The translations under genes were made by a program, and so were the position numbers. 64,000 bases of DNA from Oligoflexales bacterium (GTDB lineage: Bacteria > Bdellovibrionota_B > Oligoflexia > Oligoflexales > JALZUQ01): NCBI GenBank assembly GCA_023301565.1, contig JALZUO010000028.1:17219-81218 (forward strand), given 5' to 3'. The notes below the pieces were generated by a model. It was not told the DNA's origin. It did no database searches and was given only the letters and a program-made list of their open reading frames with translations. Of the stretch, positions 8,754 through 17,178 are shown in pieces. Position 1 is the stretch's first letter. Each line of letters starts with the position of its first letter.

Positions 8754-8983
8754 ATTTTTTCGTTTAGCTAGGGTTTCATGGTGCTTTCTTGCTTTTCGAT
8801 TGACGTGGCGGTCCTCTTGTCTTCTTGAGTAAAAAACAAACATCTTCCTCTAGCGACCTCCTGTTGAGGGTATACCAAGCTTTCAACTAGGCAGTTTGCC
8901 GCTCTTTGCATTCTTTGTTGTGATTTTAAGTTATCCCTGCAAAAGTTAAAAAATATTTTCATGCATTTGTCAGGGAGAGACAC

Positions 8984-10672
8984 ATGAGTCATCGGCTAAC
9001 GCAGGAATCTGGCGGGGGGAGCCTTAGACCTTTTTTCAGTACCCGTCTTTGCACGGTTGTGCTTCTTTTATTTCTTCTTCTAGCCTTTTTGCCAACCACT
9101 GGTTTTAGTTTCCAAGAACCCGACTTTAGCCGCGATGCCCGTATTGTGCCCGGTGAAAACCGGGAAAATATTTACGCATGGAGCGAGCAAGAGTTCTCTC
9201 AGGTTAAGGCAGCAGGGTTAAAGCATGTATTGAATTACCCTGTCGATGTAACTGGGCTTGTTGTTCCGGACGGGGTTTTTCGCCGTATTCTTGACGGAGA
9301 AAGTAAGCAGTTTAGCCATATGCTAGCAACGGAAGCTGCAAGGGTTTATACGGGCTATGATTCTTTTTCGAGTTTTCAAGATTGGATGGGGCTGATTGAT
9401 GTCGAAGGAAGCTCAGTCCGTCTAGGTGAAACACGTATAGAGCGTGGCGGTGTAGATGGGTTGACCTATAGCTGCGGGTTTTGTCATACGAGCAAACTTT
9501 TTGGCAAAGCCGTGGTTGGACTTGGTAACCGGTTTGCACGGGCAAACGCTACCTTTGGTTTGGCACAGTCGTTTTTTAATCGTTTTGACTCTGAGCAGCT
9601 TGCATTAGCTACGCATGTAAGCCCTGAAGAGATGGCTTTGTCTAAGGATGTAGAACATAAGATGGCCTGGGTCGGGCAAAAAGAGCCGGTAGCACTGGGT
9701 CTAGACACCTCTTTGGCGCAAGTTGCGCTTTCTTTGGCAAAGCGCGGGCAAGGGCCATGGGCTGAAATGCGGGCAGACTCTGCAAACAGCCCAAGAGCAA
9801 ATGCCTTGAGTTCACACGTGGCAGACAGCAAGCCTGCTACCTGGTGGGGGTTGAAGTACAAGACCCGCTGGCTTTTGGATGGTTCGGTTGTGTCTGGTAA
9901 CCCTGTTTTTACAAACTTTTTGTGGAACGAGCTTGGTAGGGCCACTGACCTTAAAGAGCTAGATCAATGGCTAAAACAAAACAAAAAAGTAGTGCAAGAG
10001 CTCACAACTTACGTCTATGCAAGCAGCCCTCCGTCGTTGGCACAGTTTTTTGACTTAAAAGAGTTTGATTTAAAAAGTGCGAAACGTGGCCAAAAGCTTT
10101 TTACAGATAACTGTGCGCGTTGCCACGGTGAGTACAAAAAAGCATGGGATAGTGCAGAAGGGTTATCGTTAGAAGAAGCCATTCAAACCACAGGCGTTCG
10201 CTACCATGAAAAAACCCCTGTCATCAATGTTGGTACGGACCCGGGCAGGTGGCAAGGGATGCAGTACTTTGCAGGACAGCTCAATAGCCTGCAAATTTCA
10301 AAAAATGCAGGGGCAGTGGTAGAGCCTCAACGCGGCTATGTGCCGCCTCCTTTGGTTGGTATCTGGGCGCGGTGGCCATATCTGCACAACAACAGTGTCT
10401 CTTCTCTGTGTGAGCTTTTAACCCCTTCAAGCGAGCGCAAGAAAAGCTATTATGCCTCCGAGCCGATTCTTCAAGATCGTGATTTTGATTTTGAATGCAA
10501 CGGCTACCCGGACGTGCCGTGGCTGCACCAAAGAAGTGAATTCTACTTTGATACCCAAAAAGAAGGAATGGGAGCTATGGGGCATGATAAAGGAATTTTT
10601 GTCGTAGGCGGAAGGTCCATATTTTCTGCGCAGGATAAGCTTGATTTAGTGAAGTTTTTGCAGACGCTCTAG
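8984..10672 (+). CDS. di-heme c-type cytochrome (RoxA/cytochrome-c-peroxidase-like)
   Basis: A 562-residue exported redox protein. A long signal or anchor helix lies at about 22-43. Two c-type heme sites are visible: YSCGFCH near residue 164 and NCARCH near residue 376. The C-terminal region has PPPLVGIWARWPYLHNNSV and GAMGHDKGIF, the layout of RoxA/RoxB-like and CcpA-like di-heme proteins (family knowledge). Such proteins act in the periplasm as oxygenases or peroxidases; the substrate here is unknown. GGGAGAG precedes the ATG. It stands alone, convergent with the release-factor-like gene. Confidence 0.78.
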   Translation: MSHRLTQESGGGSLRPFFSTRLCTVVLLLFLLLAFLPTTGFSFQEPDFSRDARIVPGENRENIYAWSEQEFSQVKAAGLKHVLNYPVDVTGLVVPDGVFRRILDGESKQFSHMLATEAARVYTGYDSFSSFQDWMGLIDVEGSSVRLGETRIERGGVDGLTYSCGFCHTSKLFGKAVVGLGNRFARANATFGLAQSFFNRFDSEQLALATHVSPEEMALSKDVEHKMAWVGQKEPVALGLDTSLAQVALSLAKRGQGPWAEMRADSANSPRANALSSHVADSKPATWWGLKYKTRWLLDGSVVSGNPVFTNFLWNELGRATDLKELDQWLKQNKKVVQELTTYVYASSPPSLAQFFDLKEFDLKSAKRGQKLFTDNCARCHGEYKKAWDSAEGLSLEEAIQTTGVRYHEKTPVINVGTDPGRWQGMQYFAGQLNSLQISKNAGAVVEPQRGYVPPPLVGIWARWPYLHNNSVSSLCELLTPSSERKKSYYASEPILQDRDFDFECNGYPDVPWLHQRSEFYFDTQKEGMGAMGHDKGIFVVGGRSIFSAQDKLDLVKFLQTL

Positions 10673-10682
10673 CGTTAGAGCG
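10665..10682. terminator. hairpin between convergent genes
   Basis: CGCTCTA (10665-10671) and TAGAGCG (10676-10682) form a perfect 7-bp stem with a 4-base loop that includes the cytochrome stop codon. No T-tract follows on either strand, so terminator function is uncertain. Confidence 0.35.
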
Positions 10683-10686
10683 GCCC

Positions 10687-11577
10687 TTATCTTCTTTTAG
10701 AGCCGATGATTTCTAAAAGTCTGTGGTCTAATAGCGCGTCGTCGAAGTTAGATAAGTCTATGTCTTCTATTGTTTCATTGGGTTTAATTGCTACATTGTG
10801 TTCGCTATTTCCCTTGTTAGGAACTCTAGTATCTGAAACAAAGCCGCTTTCTGTTCGGTAGGAGCGATATCTGGGTAGTTCGCTGGCTTGGCCAATACCC
10901 ACTTGTTCTTTGATTTTGGCACGGTTTTCAGATCTGGCGATTTGGCTGTAGTGCGAGCTGACTTTTGCGCTTAAGATTGCAAGGGCTGCTTTACGGTTTG
11001 CTTGCTGACTTCGGTGGTTGCTTATAGCAACGCTTAAGCCTGTGGGTCCATGCGTAGCTCGAATAGCTGTTGCTGTTCTGTTGACGTGTTGACCGCCGGG
11101 ACCACTAGCAGCAGCAAAGGCGACGATGTCAACTTCTTCTTCCCTAATGAAAACGTTGTTTTTAGGGTCTGGCGGGGTCACAGTCACAGCTAGTTTGTTG
11201 GTGAATACCTGCCCTTTACTTCCCCCGCCAACAGTAAATGTTTGAGCGCCAGCTTCAAAAATAAAGGTTTTATAAGCCTCCTTACCCCGTACGATCATAA
11301 AGACTTCTTTTAGTAGTTTAGTCTTGCTATCAACCGCTTCTTGAACGATTTCATGCTCAATTCCTTTCGCTCTGGCCAGTCTTTGGTAGCGGTTGTAAAG
11401 CTTCTCGAGGTTTATCTGGTTGTCCTTCCCACCACCTATTGATCGGATTTGAACTAAAAATTCAGTCTGCGAGTAATATGGGTCGTTGTATTTGAGTAGT
11501 TCGTCTCTCAGCGGGTCCCTAAGCTCTAGAGCTGTGGATAAAATGGATTTAGCGTGAACCTTAGCGGCCTGGGCCAT
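10687..11577 (-). pseudogene. class I release-factor-like protein, 3' part (frameshifted)
   Basis: Carries the peptide-release domain GPGGQHVNRTATAIR with the GGQ tripeptide that triggers peptidyl-tRNA hydrolysis, followed by SQQANRKAAL as in RF1/RF2. Earlier FLVQIRSIGGGKD matches the start of RF domain 2, but at the codon-recognition site the PxT/SPF tripeptide is replaced by a Gly-rich FTVGGGSKG. So it is a divergent paralogue, not a housekeeping RF1 or RF2. Homology extends upstream of the ATG at 11577 in this frame (SRSLRERAEYLEIAKDPD), so that ATG is internal. The missing N-terminus is in another frame at 11619-11888. The whole gene would be about 390-400 residues. Confidence 0.72.
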
Positions 11578-11618
11578 GTCCGGATCTTTGGCGATTTCAA
11601 GGTATTCGGCTCTTTCTC

Positions 11619-11888
11619 TTAGGCTTCTACTAACTTTGTATACTTTGAGCTTATCGCGGTTATTTGGCTATTTTTTTCAGTACCTACATAAGTGCCGTCG
11701 GTGTAAGAGGAGTTGATGGCCTTCATTTGTGGTGCGATTTCTTTTTCGATGTAGTTAATCATTTCTACGAAGCCAGGGCCAAAACTGGCCTCATTTAGTT
11801 CTTCACATATGCTTGCGCGTATCGAGGTTGAAATTAAAACGAATAAGAAAAGCAAAATATTTTTGTAGGTTATGTATGATTTTTTCAT
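11619..11888 (-). pseudogene. release-factor-like protein, 5' part with apparent signal peptide
   Basis: Encodes 89 residues. It starts with a Sec-type signal peptide (two Lys, hydrophobic ILLFLFVLIST, cleavage near IRA). After it, MINYIEKEIAPQM and ITAISSKYTKLVEA correspond to the first helices of RF domain 1. The frame ends in TAA at 11619-11621, and the next helices continue in the frame of the 10687 fragment, so one base is missing near 11620-11626. No classical slippery heptamer is visible. A signal peptide on a release-factor-like protein is highly unusual. An alternative start at MINYIEKE (11762) would remove it but has no Shine-Dalgarno sequence. Confidence 0.6.
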
Positions 11889-11893
11889 AAAAA

Positions 11894-11902
11894 ATTATAC
11901 CA
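11894..11902 (-). promoter_or_regulatory. extended -10 promoter; predicted leaderless start
   Basis: On the minus strand TGGTATAAT, a perfect extended -10 element, is followed by six Ts and then the ATG at 11888. Transcription would begin at or within one base of the start codon, and there is no Shine-Dalgarno sequence, so a leaderless mRNA is predicted for the release-factor-like gene. Confidence 0.5.
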
Positions 11903-11943
11903 GGAATTTCCAGCTTCTGTTAGGTGAGCACGGGTTTGGGTAT

Positions 11944-12891
11944 TTAGCCTTCAATCGAGAGTCTCTTTCCTTTTTTATACGTCGCTAGCCCTTTGGGAAT
12001 AGCCTGCTGAACGACCTCCAAAAAAGCATCTAGGAGGGGTTTCTTCCACTGGTCGCGGCGAAAAACAAAGCTGACTTCGCGCATGGGGGTAGGGCCTTTG
12101 AAGGGTCTTACCATGGCGTCCTGCTCCTTTTTAGTTAGACCCTCCGCAAAAAGCTGAGGTACCAGTGTGTAACTATTCATTTTTTTTACAAGGTAACGCA
12201 GAGTTTCGAGGTTTCCGCCAGCAAACCTTACCCGGCCAAGGCGGCTAGTCTCAGCGTTTAGGTTGCAGTAGTTAATCACTTGGTTTTTAAAACAGTGACC
12301 GTCTTGCAAAAGCCAAAGCCCATCAGGACTAAGGTCTTTGACAGATACAGAGCTTTTTTTACTTAGCTTGTGGCTGGGGTTTCCGTAATACAAAAAAGGC
12401 TCGTTGAATAAAAATCTTTCTCTTAGCCCGGCTTCGTTTAGAGGGGTTACAAGGATAGCCGCGTCGATTTGATCGTCTCTAAGTCCTGCGACAATGTTTT
12501 CTGTTTTTAGCTCGTCTAAGACAAGGTCTACCTTTGGATATTCGCGTGCAAAATTTTCAATAAATAAAGGCACCAAGTAAGGTGTTAGGGTAGGAATGAT
12601 ACCGATGCGGATGTCACCTCGAAGCTCTGTAGCTGATTCGCTCCCGATAGATAGTAGCTTTTGGTGCTCTTGCTGCAAAACGGCAGCCTGCTCGAGGATG
12701 GCTTTACCCTGCTGCGTGCGTACGATGGGTTTTTGATTGCGGTCAAAAAGGACTACGCCTAGCTCATCTTCTGCCTTTTGCACCTGGATACTTAGGCTGG
12801 GCTGCGAGACGGCGCAGGCTTTTGCCGCAAGGCCAAAGTGGCGGTACTTATCTACAGCTAGAATATAACGTATCTGCGTTAGAGTAGGCAT
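11944..12891 (-). CDS. oxyR: hydrogen-peroxide-inducible transcription activator OxyR (LysR family)
   Basis: LysR-type regulator of 315 aa. The N-terminal winged helix starts MPTLTQIRYILAVDKYRHFG. The start at 12891 is chosen because GGAG lies just upstream and the 27 upstream codons are low-complexity promoter DNA. The effector domain has the redox pair in GHCFKNQVINYC: two Cys nine residues apart, equivalent to C199 and C208 of E. coli OxyR, in the same DGHC context. Peroxide oxidation forms this disulfide and switches DNA binding. It is divergent from ahpC with a matching OxyR half-site in between, 30 bp from its own ATG, which also fits autoregulation. Confidence 0.92.
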   Translation of the reverse strand: MPTLTQIRYILAVDKYRHFGLAAKACAVSQPSLSIQVQKAEDELGVVLFDRNQKPIVRTQQGKAILEQAAVLQQEHQKLLSIGSESATELRGDIRIGIIPTLTPYLVPLFIENFAREYPKVDLVLDELKTENIVAGLRDDQIDAAILVTPLNEAGLRERFLFNEPFLYYGNPSHKLSKKSSVSVKDLSPDGLWLLQDGHCFKNQVINYCNLNAETSRLGRVRFAGGNLETLRYLVKKMNSYTLVPQLFAEGLTKKEQDAMVRPFKGPTPMREVSFVFRRDQWKKPLLDAFLEVVQQAIPKGLATYKKGKRLSIEG

Positions 12892-12921
12892 GTAAGACTC
12901 CAATAATGCACCATAAAAATG

Positions 12922-12936
12922 ATAGCTAAAAACTAT
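12922..12936. promoter_or_regulatory. OxyR-binding half-site
   Basis: ATAGCTAAAAACTAT fits the OxyR consensus half-site ATAG-n-T-nnn-A-n-CTAT at every fixed position. A second half-site at the expected 7-base spacing is only AT-rich, so one clear half is seen. It lies between divergent oxyR and ahpC. A weak ahpC promoter (CTGCAA, 16 bases, TATGTA near 12967-12994) would place the box just upstream of -35, the position for activation. Confidence 0.75.
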
Positions 12937-13055
12937 CGTTATAAATATATAATATATTTTAAATATCTGCAAAAAACGACGATTCTCTTATGTAAGGCAG
13001 CTGTTGCAGCTTGCAGCAGCAAACCAGATAAACGTACTTATGAATGGAGAAGAAA

Positions 13056-13592
13056 ATGATTGGAATAGGAAAACAGTTTCCCGAGTTTAATGTAACCGGA
13101 GTGAAATCTTCTGAGATGGATACAGCATTTGAGAAGTATAGTCATGAAAGTTTAAAAGGTAAGTGGAGTGTCATCTTTTTTTATCCAAAGGACTTCACCT
13201 TTGTTTGCCCAACAGAGATCAAAGGCTTTGCAGATCTAAACGGGGAGTTTGCCGATAGAGATACGCAAGTATTTACAGCAAGTATAGACTCTGAGTTTGT
13301 CCACCTTGCTTGGCGTCAAAGTCACGAAGACCTAAAAAACTTACCGTTTCCTATGCTATCAGATGTAAAAAGGGAGCTATCATCAAGTTTAGGGATCCTA
13401 GACCCAGAAGAAGGCGTATCGCAAAGAGTGGCCTACATTGTGGATCCAGGCGGCATCATTCGGTTTGTGTATGCAACTGATTTGAACGTGGGAAGAAACC
13501 CGGCAGAGGTTTTGCGCGTACTTGATGGTCTGCAAACTGACGAGCTATGCCCGTGCAACTGGAAACCAGGCGAAGAAACGATTCAAGTTTAA
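13056..13592 (+). CDS. ahpC: alkyl hydroperoxide reductase AhpC (2-Cys peroxiredoxin)
   Basis: Reduces H2O2, organic peroxides and peroxynitrite in the cytoplasm. The peroxidatic Cys is in KDFTFVCPTEI and the resolving Cys in DELCPCNW, with an additional Cys beside it, as in the actinobacterial-type AhpC that is re-reduced by AhpD. The start at 13056 (MIGIGKQFPEF) is preferred because GGAGAAG sits correctly before it; an in-frame ATG at 13044 overlaps that site. The length (178 aa) is normal. ahpD follows by 30 bp. Likely activated by OxyR through the box upstream. Confidence 0.95.
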   Translation: MIGIGKQFPEFNVTGVKSSEMDTAFEKYSHESLKGKWSVIFFYPKDFTFVCPTEIKGFADLNGEFADRDTQVFTASIDSEFVHLAWRQSHEDLKNLPFPMLSDVKRELSSSLGILDPEEGVSQRVAYIVDPGGIIRFVYATDLNVGRNPAEVLRVLDGLQTDELCPCNWKPGEETIQV

Positions 13593-13622
13593 ACCACAAC
13601 ACCTTAAAGAGGAGAAAAACCT

Positions 13623-14135
13623 ATGCAAGCGATTAAAGAACTTATACCGGATTTTGCCAAAGACGTGCGAATCAACTTTTCATCTATTACCGGGGATCTT
13701 GGCGCCCCGGGTCTAAGCCAAACCCAGGCGCATGGCGTGCTTTTATCAGCAGCTCTCCAGCTGGGTTTTGATCAACTTAGCAAAGAGATCGCAAACGCTG
13801 ATACTTTGAACGAGCAGGAAGTGCTTGGCGTAAAAGCTGCCGTTGCAATCATGGGTATGAATAATATTTACTATAGAACCATGCACCTAATGAGTGACAA
13901 AGAAGTAAAGTCCTTGCCTGCTAAGCTTCGAATGAACGTGATTGGCTCGCCACCAAACGAGAAAATCAACTTTGAAATATACTCGCTGGCTGTTTCTGTT
14001 CTTTCTGGCTGCGGAATGTGTATCAACGCTCATGTAAATGAATTAAAGAAAGCTGGACTAGGAAATGAAGGGGTTCAATCGATCATCCGTATTGCATCGG
14101 TCGTAAATAGCGCTTTTATAAGTACAAGGCTTTAG
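13623..14135 (+). CDS. ahpD: AhpD-family alkylhydroperoxidase
   Basis: Helical disulfide reductase that recycles AhpC. The CxxC-x3-H centre is seen in SGCGMCINAHVN near residues 133-141, the family's catalytic motif. The length (170 aa) is typical. AAAGAGGAGA precedes the ATG, and it shares an operon and terminator with ahpC. In known AhpC/AhpD systems electrons come from lipoamide dehydrogenase and lipoylated SucB; those genes are not here. Confidence 0.93.
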   Translation: MQAIKELIPDFAKDVRINFSSITGDLGAPGLSQTQAHGVLLSAALQLGFDQLSKEIANADTLNEQEVLGVKAAVAIMGMNNIYYRTMHLMSDKEVKSLPAKLRMNVIGSPPNEKINFEIYSLAVSVLSGCGMCINAHVNELKKAGLGNEGVQSIIRIASVVNSAFISTRL

Positions 14136-14142
14136 TTTGTTT

Positions 14143-14187
14143 AAAGGTGATGTGAGGTGTGCGATCACTTACATCACCTTTTTCTTC
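14143..14187 (+). terminator. intrinsic terminator of ahpCD
   Basis: AAAGGTGATGT (14143-14153) pairs with ACATCACCTTT (14171-14181), an 11-bp stem running into Ts. It sits directly between the convergent ahpD and fabH genes and can serve ahpCD. Confidence 0.85.
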
Positions 14188-15173
14188 TAAAGTTTAAAAA
14201 TACAACTTCCCCAGGTAAAGCCGCTACCAAAGGCTGTCATAGCGATGGTTTCGCCAGGTTTGATTCGGCCGCTTTCTATGCTTTCAGCAAGCAAGATTGG
14301 AATAGAAGCTGACGAACAGTTGCCGTATTTTTGAATGTTTGTTGGTACCTTTTCGCTAGGGATCTCGAGCGATTTCCCTACAAACTCATTGATTCTGAGG
14401 TTTGCTTGGTGAAACAAAAAATGGTCTACATTTTCAATTTTGCACTTGGCTTTTTCTAGAGTTTGCACCAGGACTTCTGGCATTCTTTTAACGGCATGTT
14501 TGAAAACGAATGGGCCTTCCATTTGCGGGTAGCGGGAGGTGCTTCTGGGGTCTTCAGGCAGAAAGTTTGGATCACCCACACCTGGTTTTTCGCACCAGAG
14601 CTTATCTGCGAAGCTTCCGTCGGAGTGAACACAAATGCTTTGCATGCCACGATCTTTTTCGGATTTTTGAACTACAACTGCTCCAGCACCATCGCCAAAA
14701 AGAACCGCAGTGCCCCTGCCTCTGGTTGTCTTATCCAAACCCCTAGACTGGAGTTCAGAAGCTACGACAAGTAAAGTCGTTGCTTGGCCAGATTCAACCA
14801 AGCCGTAAGCGACACTCAAGGCGTAAAGAAAACCGCTACACTGGCCTCGGATATCAAAATGTGGTTTACCCCCCATCCCAAGCGCGCCTTGTAGTTTTGC
14901 CGCTGTTCCAGGAAAAAAGTGATCGGGAGATAGTGTCGCGTGAACCAAGCCGTCAATTTGCTCTATGTCAAGGCCAGCATTTTTTAGAGCCATTTCAGCT
15001 GCGGACTTGCTCATGGAGCTTCCAGATTCGTGGTCTTCAGCCCAGCGGCGCTCTTCAATTCCAGAGCGCTGCCGGATCCATTCGTCGCTTGTGTCCATCC
15101 ATTCAGTCAACTGACTGTTGGTGACTACTTTTTTTGGAACATAGTAGCCGGTTCCTAATATCTGCATTCCCAT
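14187..15173 (-). CDS. fabH: 3-oxoacyl-ACP synthase III
   Basis: Initiates type II fatty acid synthesis by condensing acetyl-CoA with malonyl-ACP. The catalytic triad is visible: Cys in IRGQCSGFL, His in FHQANLR, Asn in YGNCSSAS. The N-terminus MQILGTGYYVP and the substrate-contact region DEWIRQRSGIEERRW are canonical. The start at 15173 (MGMQILG) has AAAGG upstream; a TTG 24 bp further out is less likely. It is the last gene of a probable aldolase-trmJ-fabH run. A second, more divergent KASIII lies at 22155. Confidence 0.93.
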   Translation of the reverse strand: MGMQILGTGYYVPKKVVTNSQLTEWMDTSDEWIRQRSGIEERRWAEDHESGSSMSKSAAEMALKNAGLDIEQIDGLVHATLSPDHFFPGTAAKLQGALGMGGKPHFDIRGQCSGFLYALSVAYGLVESGQATTLLVVASELQSRGLDKTTRGRGTAVLFGDGAGAVVVQKSEKDRGMQSICVHSDGSFADKLWCEKPGVGDPNFLPEDPRSTSRYPQMEGPFVFKHAVKRMPEVLVQTLEKAKCKIENVDHFLFHQANLRINEFVGKSLEIPSEKVPTNIQKYGNCSSASIPILLAESIESGRIKPGETIAMTAFGSGFTWGSCIFKL

Positions 15174-15223
15174 GAATTGCCTTTCTGTCAGGTTCAACGA
15201 TGCTCTAAAAAACGCAAGGCGAG

Positions 15224-15931
15224 TTATCTGCCGCGTGTATAGTCCCCGTCGATTTTATACAAGATTTTTTTACGTAAAAAATGAATAAGCTGCATCTCTT
15301 CACTATTTATTCGCGATAATTTCTCGAATAGCTTTTGTATTCGGTCCGACTCCGGGTCAACTTCAATCGACTCAAGTAGCTCGGTTACCTTGGAGCGGAA
15401 AGTGCCAAAATCAAACGCAAGCTTTTCGGGCCTTGCATTACGTACTTCTTGTTCGGTTAGTTTTCCAAGCTCGTATGTATAGATCATTAGAGCCTGAGCT
15501 AAATTTAAAATACCATACTCACTTTGCGTAGGTATGTTTGTGATTAGATCGCAGTGCTTTAGCTGCTCGTTGCTAAGCCCGCTATCTTCGGGCCCGAAAA
15601 CAATTGCAACGTTTTCAGCTACGCCAACCTTCTTTTTAAGAGAGCTACGTAGATCGCCAGGGCTTAAAAACTCATGGTGAAGTTTGCGCGCCTTTGCCGT
15701 CGTACCGACGACAATGTCCATGTCTACAACCGCCTCTTCGAGCGACATACAAATTTCTGCTTGTTCTATTAGGTGGTAAGCTTTGGTCGCTACCCACCTG
15801 CATTTGTCTTCTTTATGGTTCTTTGGCTCGACTAATATTAAAGAATCAAACCCCATGGTTTCCAAGGCTCGCGCCGCTGCTCCGATATTTTCAGGAACCC
15901 GCGGCTTGACCATCACAAAGTGAATACGCAT
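15224..15931 (-). CDS. SpoU-family tRNA/rRNA 2'-O-methyltransferase (TrmJ-like)
   Basis: SAM-dependent RNA ribose methyltransferase with the trefoil-knot motifs: VPENIGAAARALETMGF (motif 1), FGPEDSGLSNEQL (motif 2) and LNLAQALMIY (motif 3). The length of 235 aa and the N-terminus MRIHFVMVKPRVPENIG match the TrmH group 1 / TrmJ family, which methylates position 32 of tRNAs in E. coli. The exact target is not deducible. It lies 45 bp after the aldolase and 50 bp before fabH on the same strand. Confidence 0.88.
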   Translation of the reverse strand: MRIHFVMVKPRVPENIGAAARALETMGFDSLILVEPKNHKEDKCRWVATKAYHLIEQAEICMSLEEAVVDMDIVVGTTAKARKLHHEFLSPGDLRSSLKKKVGVAENVAIVFGPEDSGLSNEQLKHCDLITNIPTQSEYGILNLAQALMIYTYELGKLTEQEVRNARPEKLAFDFGTFRSKVTELLESIEVDPESDRIQKLFEKLSRINSEEMQLIHFLRKKILYKIDGDYTRGR

Positions 15932-15976
15932 TTATTTTCTACCTGTTTCTGCTTTTACTTATTTATTTTAACTGCC

Positions 15977-16984
15977 TTACGCTTCCATATCTGGACTATA
16001 AGTTCCCAGTGCCGCGGCCGTGTTGCATTTAGATCGCAAGCCAAGAGCTGCCTGGGCGGCTGGAATCTGGTCTGGTTTGCCCTGCCATGCTTTAAGTGCG
16101 GGTGATTGAAGAGCGCGCCCGTAGGAATAAGACAGTTTCCAAGGAAGGTCTTTATAGGCTGCATTCATCGCATTTAGGTTTACGGTCGCATCAATATCTG
16201 CTTGTCCACCTGACAAGAACACGATACCTGGAACCGTGCTTGGTACAGTCTCGCGGAAAGTCTCGATTGTATGCTTGGCGATGTCTTCAGCTGTAGCTGT
16301 GCTCCCAGACTTGGAGCCAGGTAATACCATGTTTGGCTTTAAAAGAATTCCATCTAGGTCTACGCGGTGCGCTAGAAGCTCAGCAAAAAGGGCTTTGAGT
16401 GCACTCGTGGTGGCAGACTTACATTGTTCGATCGAATGCGGTCCATCCATGATGACTTCTGGTTCGACGATTGGAACAATGTTGTTTTCTTGGCAGAGTT
16501 TGGCATAGCGTGCCAAGGCGTGTGCATTTGCATGTAGGCAGTAGTCGTTTGGTCCTTCAGGAAGAACCTGAATGACGGCTCTCCACTTTGCAAACTCAGC
16601 GCCAAGTCTGCTGTATTCAGCTAGTCTTTCACGTAAACCATCAAGGCCTTCTGTTACTTTTTCACCTTCGAAACCAGAAAGATCCTTGGCCCCTGTGTCA
16701 ACTTTGATGCCGGGAGCGATCCCCATTTTTTTGAGCATGTCGCGAAAAAACACACCGTTGCTGCTTTTTTGGTGAAACGTCTCATCGTACATAATTACGC
16801 CGCTAATATAGTTTTTTAAGTTAGGGGTTGTGAATAAGAGTTCCCGGTAGGTACGCCTAGCATCTTCAGATGATTCAACGCCTATGCTGTTCAACCTTTT
16901 TTCAATGGTTCCCGTGCTTTCGTCAGCGGCTAAAATTCCTTTTCCATCGGCCACAATTTTCTTTGCTATATCCGCTAGTCCCAT
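15977..16984 (-). CDS. fructose-bisphosphate aldolase, class I
   Basis: Cleaves fructose-1,6-bisphosphate in glycolysis through a Schiff-base lysine. Animal/bacterial-type class I aldolase landmarks are present: KGILAADESTGTIEKRL near the N-terminus, IVEPEVIMDGPHS, LLKPNMVLPGS with the Schiff-base Lys, and FLSGGQADIDAT. The start at 16984 (MGLADIAKK) is chosen for GGGAGAC upstream; 32 upstream codons are non-conserved. The length is 335 aa. First gene of the aldolase-trmJ-fabH run. Confidence 0.93.
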   Translation of the reverse strand: MGLADIAKKIVADGKGILAADESTGTIEKRLNSIGVESSEDARRTYRELLFTTPNLKNYISGVIMYDETFHQKSSNGVFFRDMLKKMGIAPGIKVDTGAKDLSGFEGEKVTEGLDGLRERLAEYSRLGAEFAKWRAVIQVLPEGPNDYCLHANAHALARYAKLCQENNIVPIVEPEVIMDGPHSIEQCKSATTSALKALFAELLAHRVDLDGILLKPNMVLPGSKSGSTATAEDIAKHTIETFRETVPSTVPGIVFLSGGQADIDATVNLNAMNAAYKDLPWKLSYSYGRALQSPALKAWQGKPDQIPAAQAALGLRSKCNTAAALGTYSPDMEA

Positions 16985-17178
16985 TGCGTGTGTCTCCCAT
17001 CGCTCAGTTGTTCGCAGCTGTGCTTGCTGCTTGTTTGCTAGTGGCCCCAATCCTAGCGGATTGAGGTTTTTAGGAAACAAATCTGGCTAAAATATATTCA
17101 GTCATTCCCCGCGTGCCTGCCTAAGAATGCTAACCTTTTGGGGTGATTTGAGAGAACAAACAAGGGAGCCCTCCGTTT

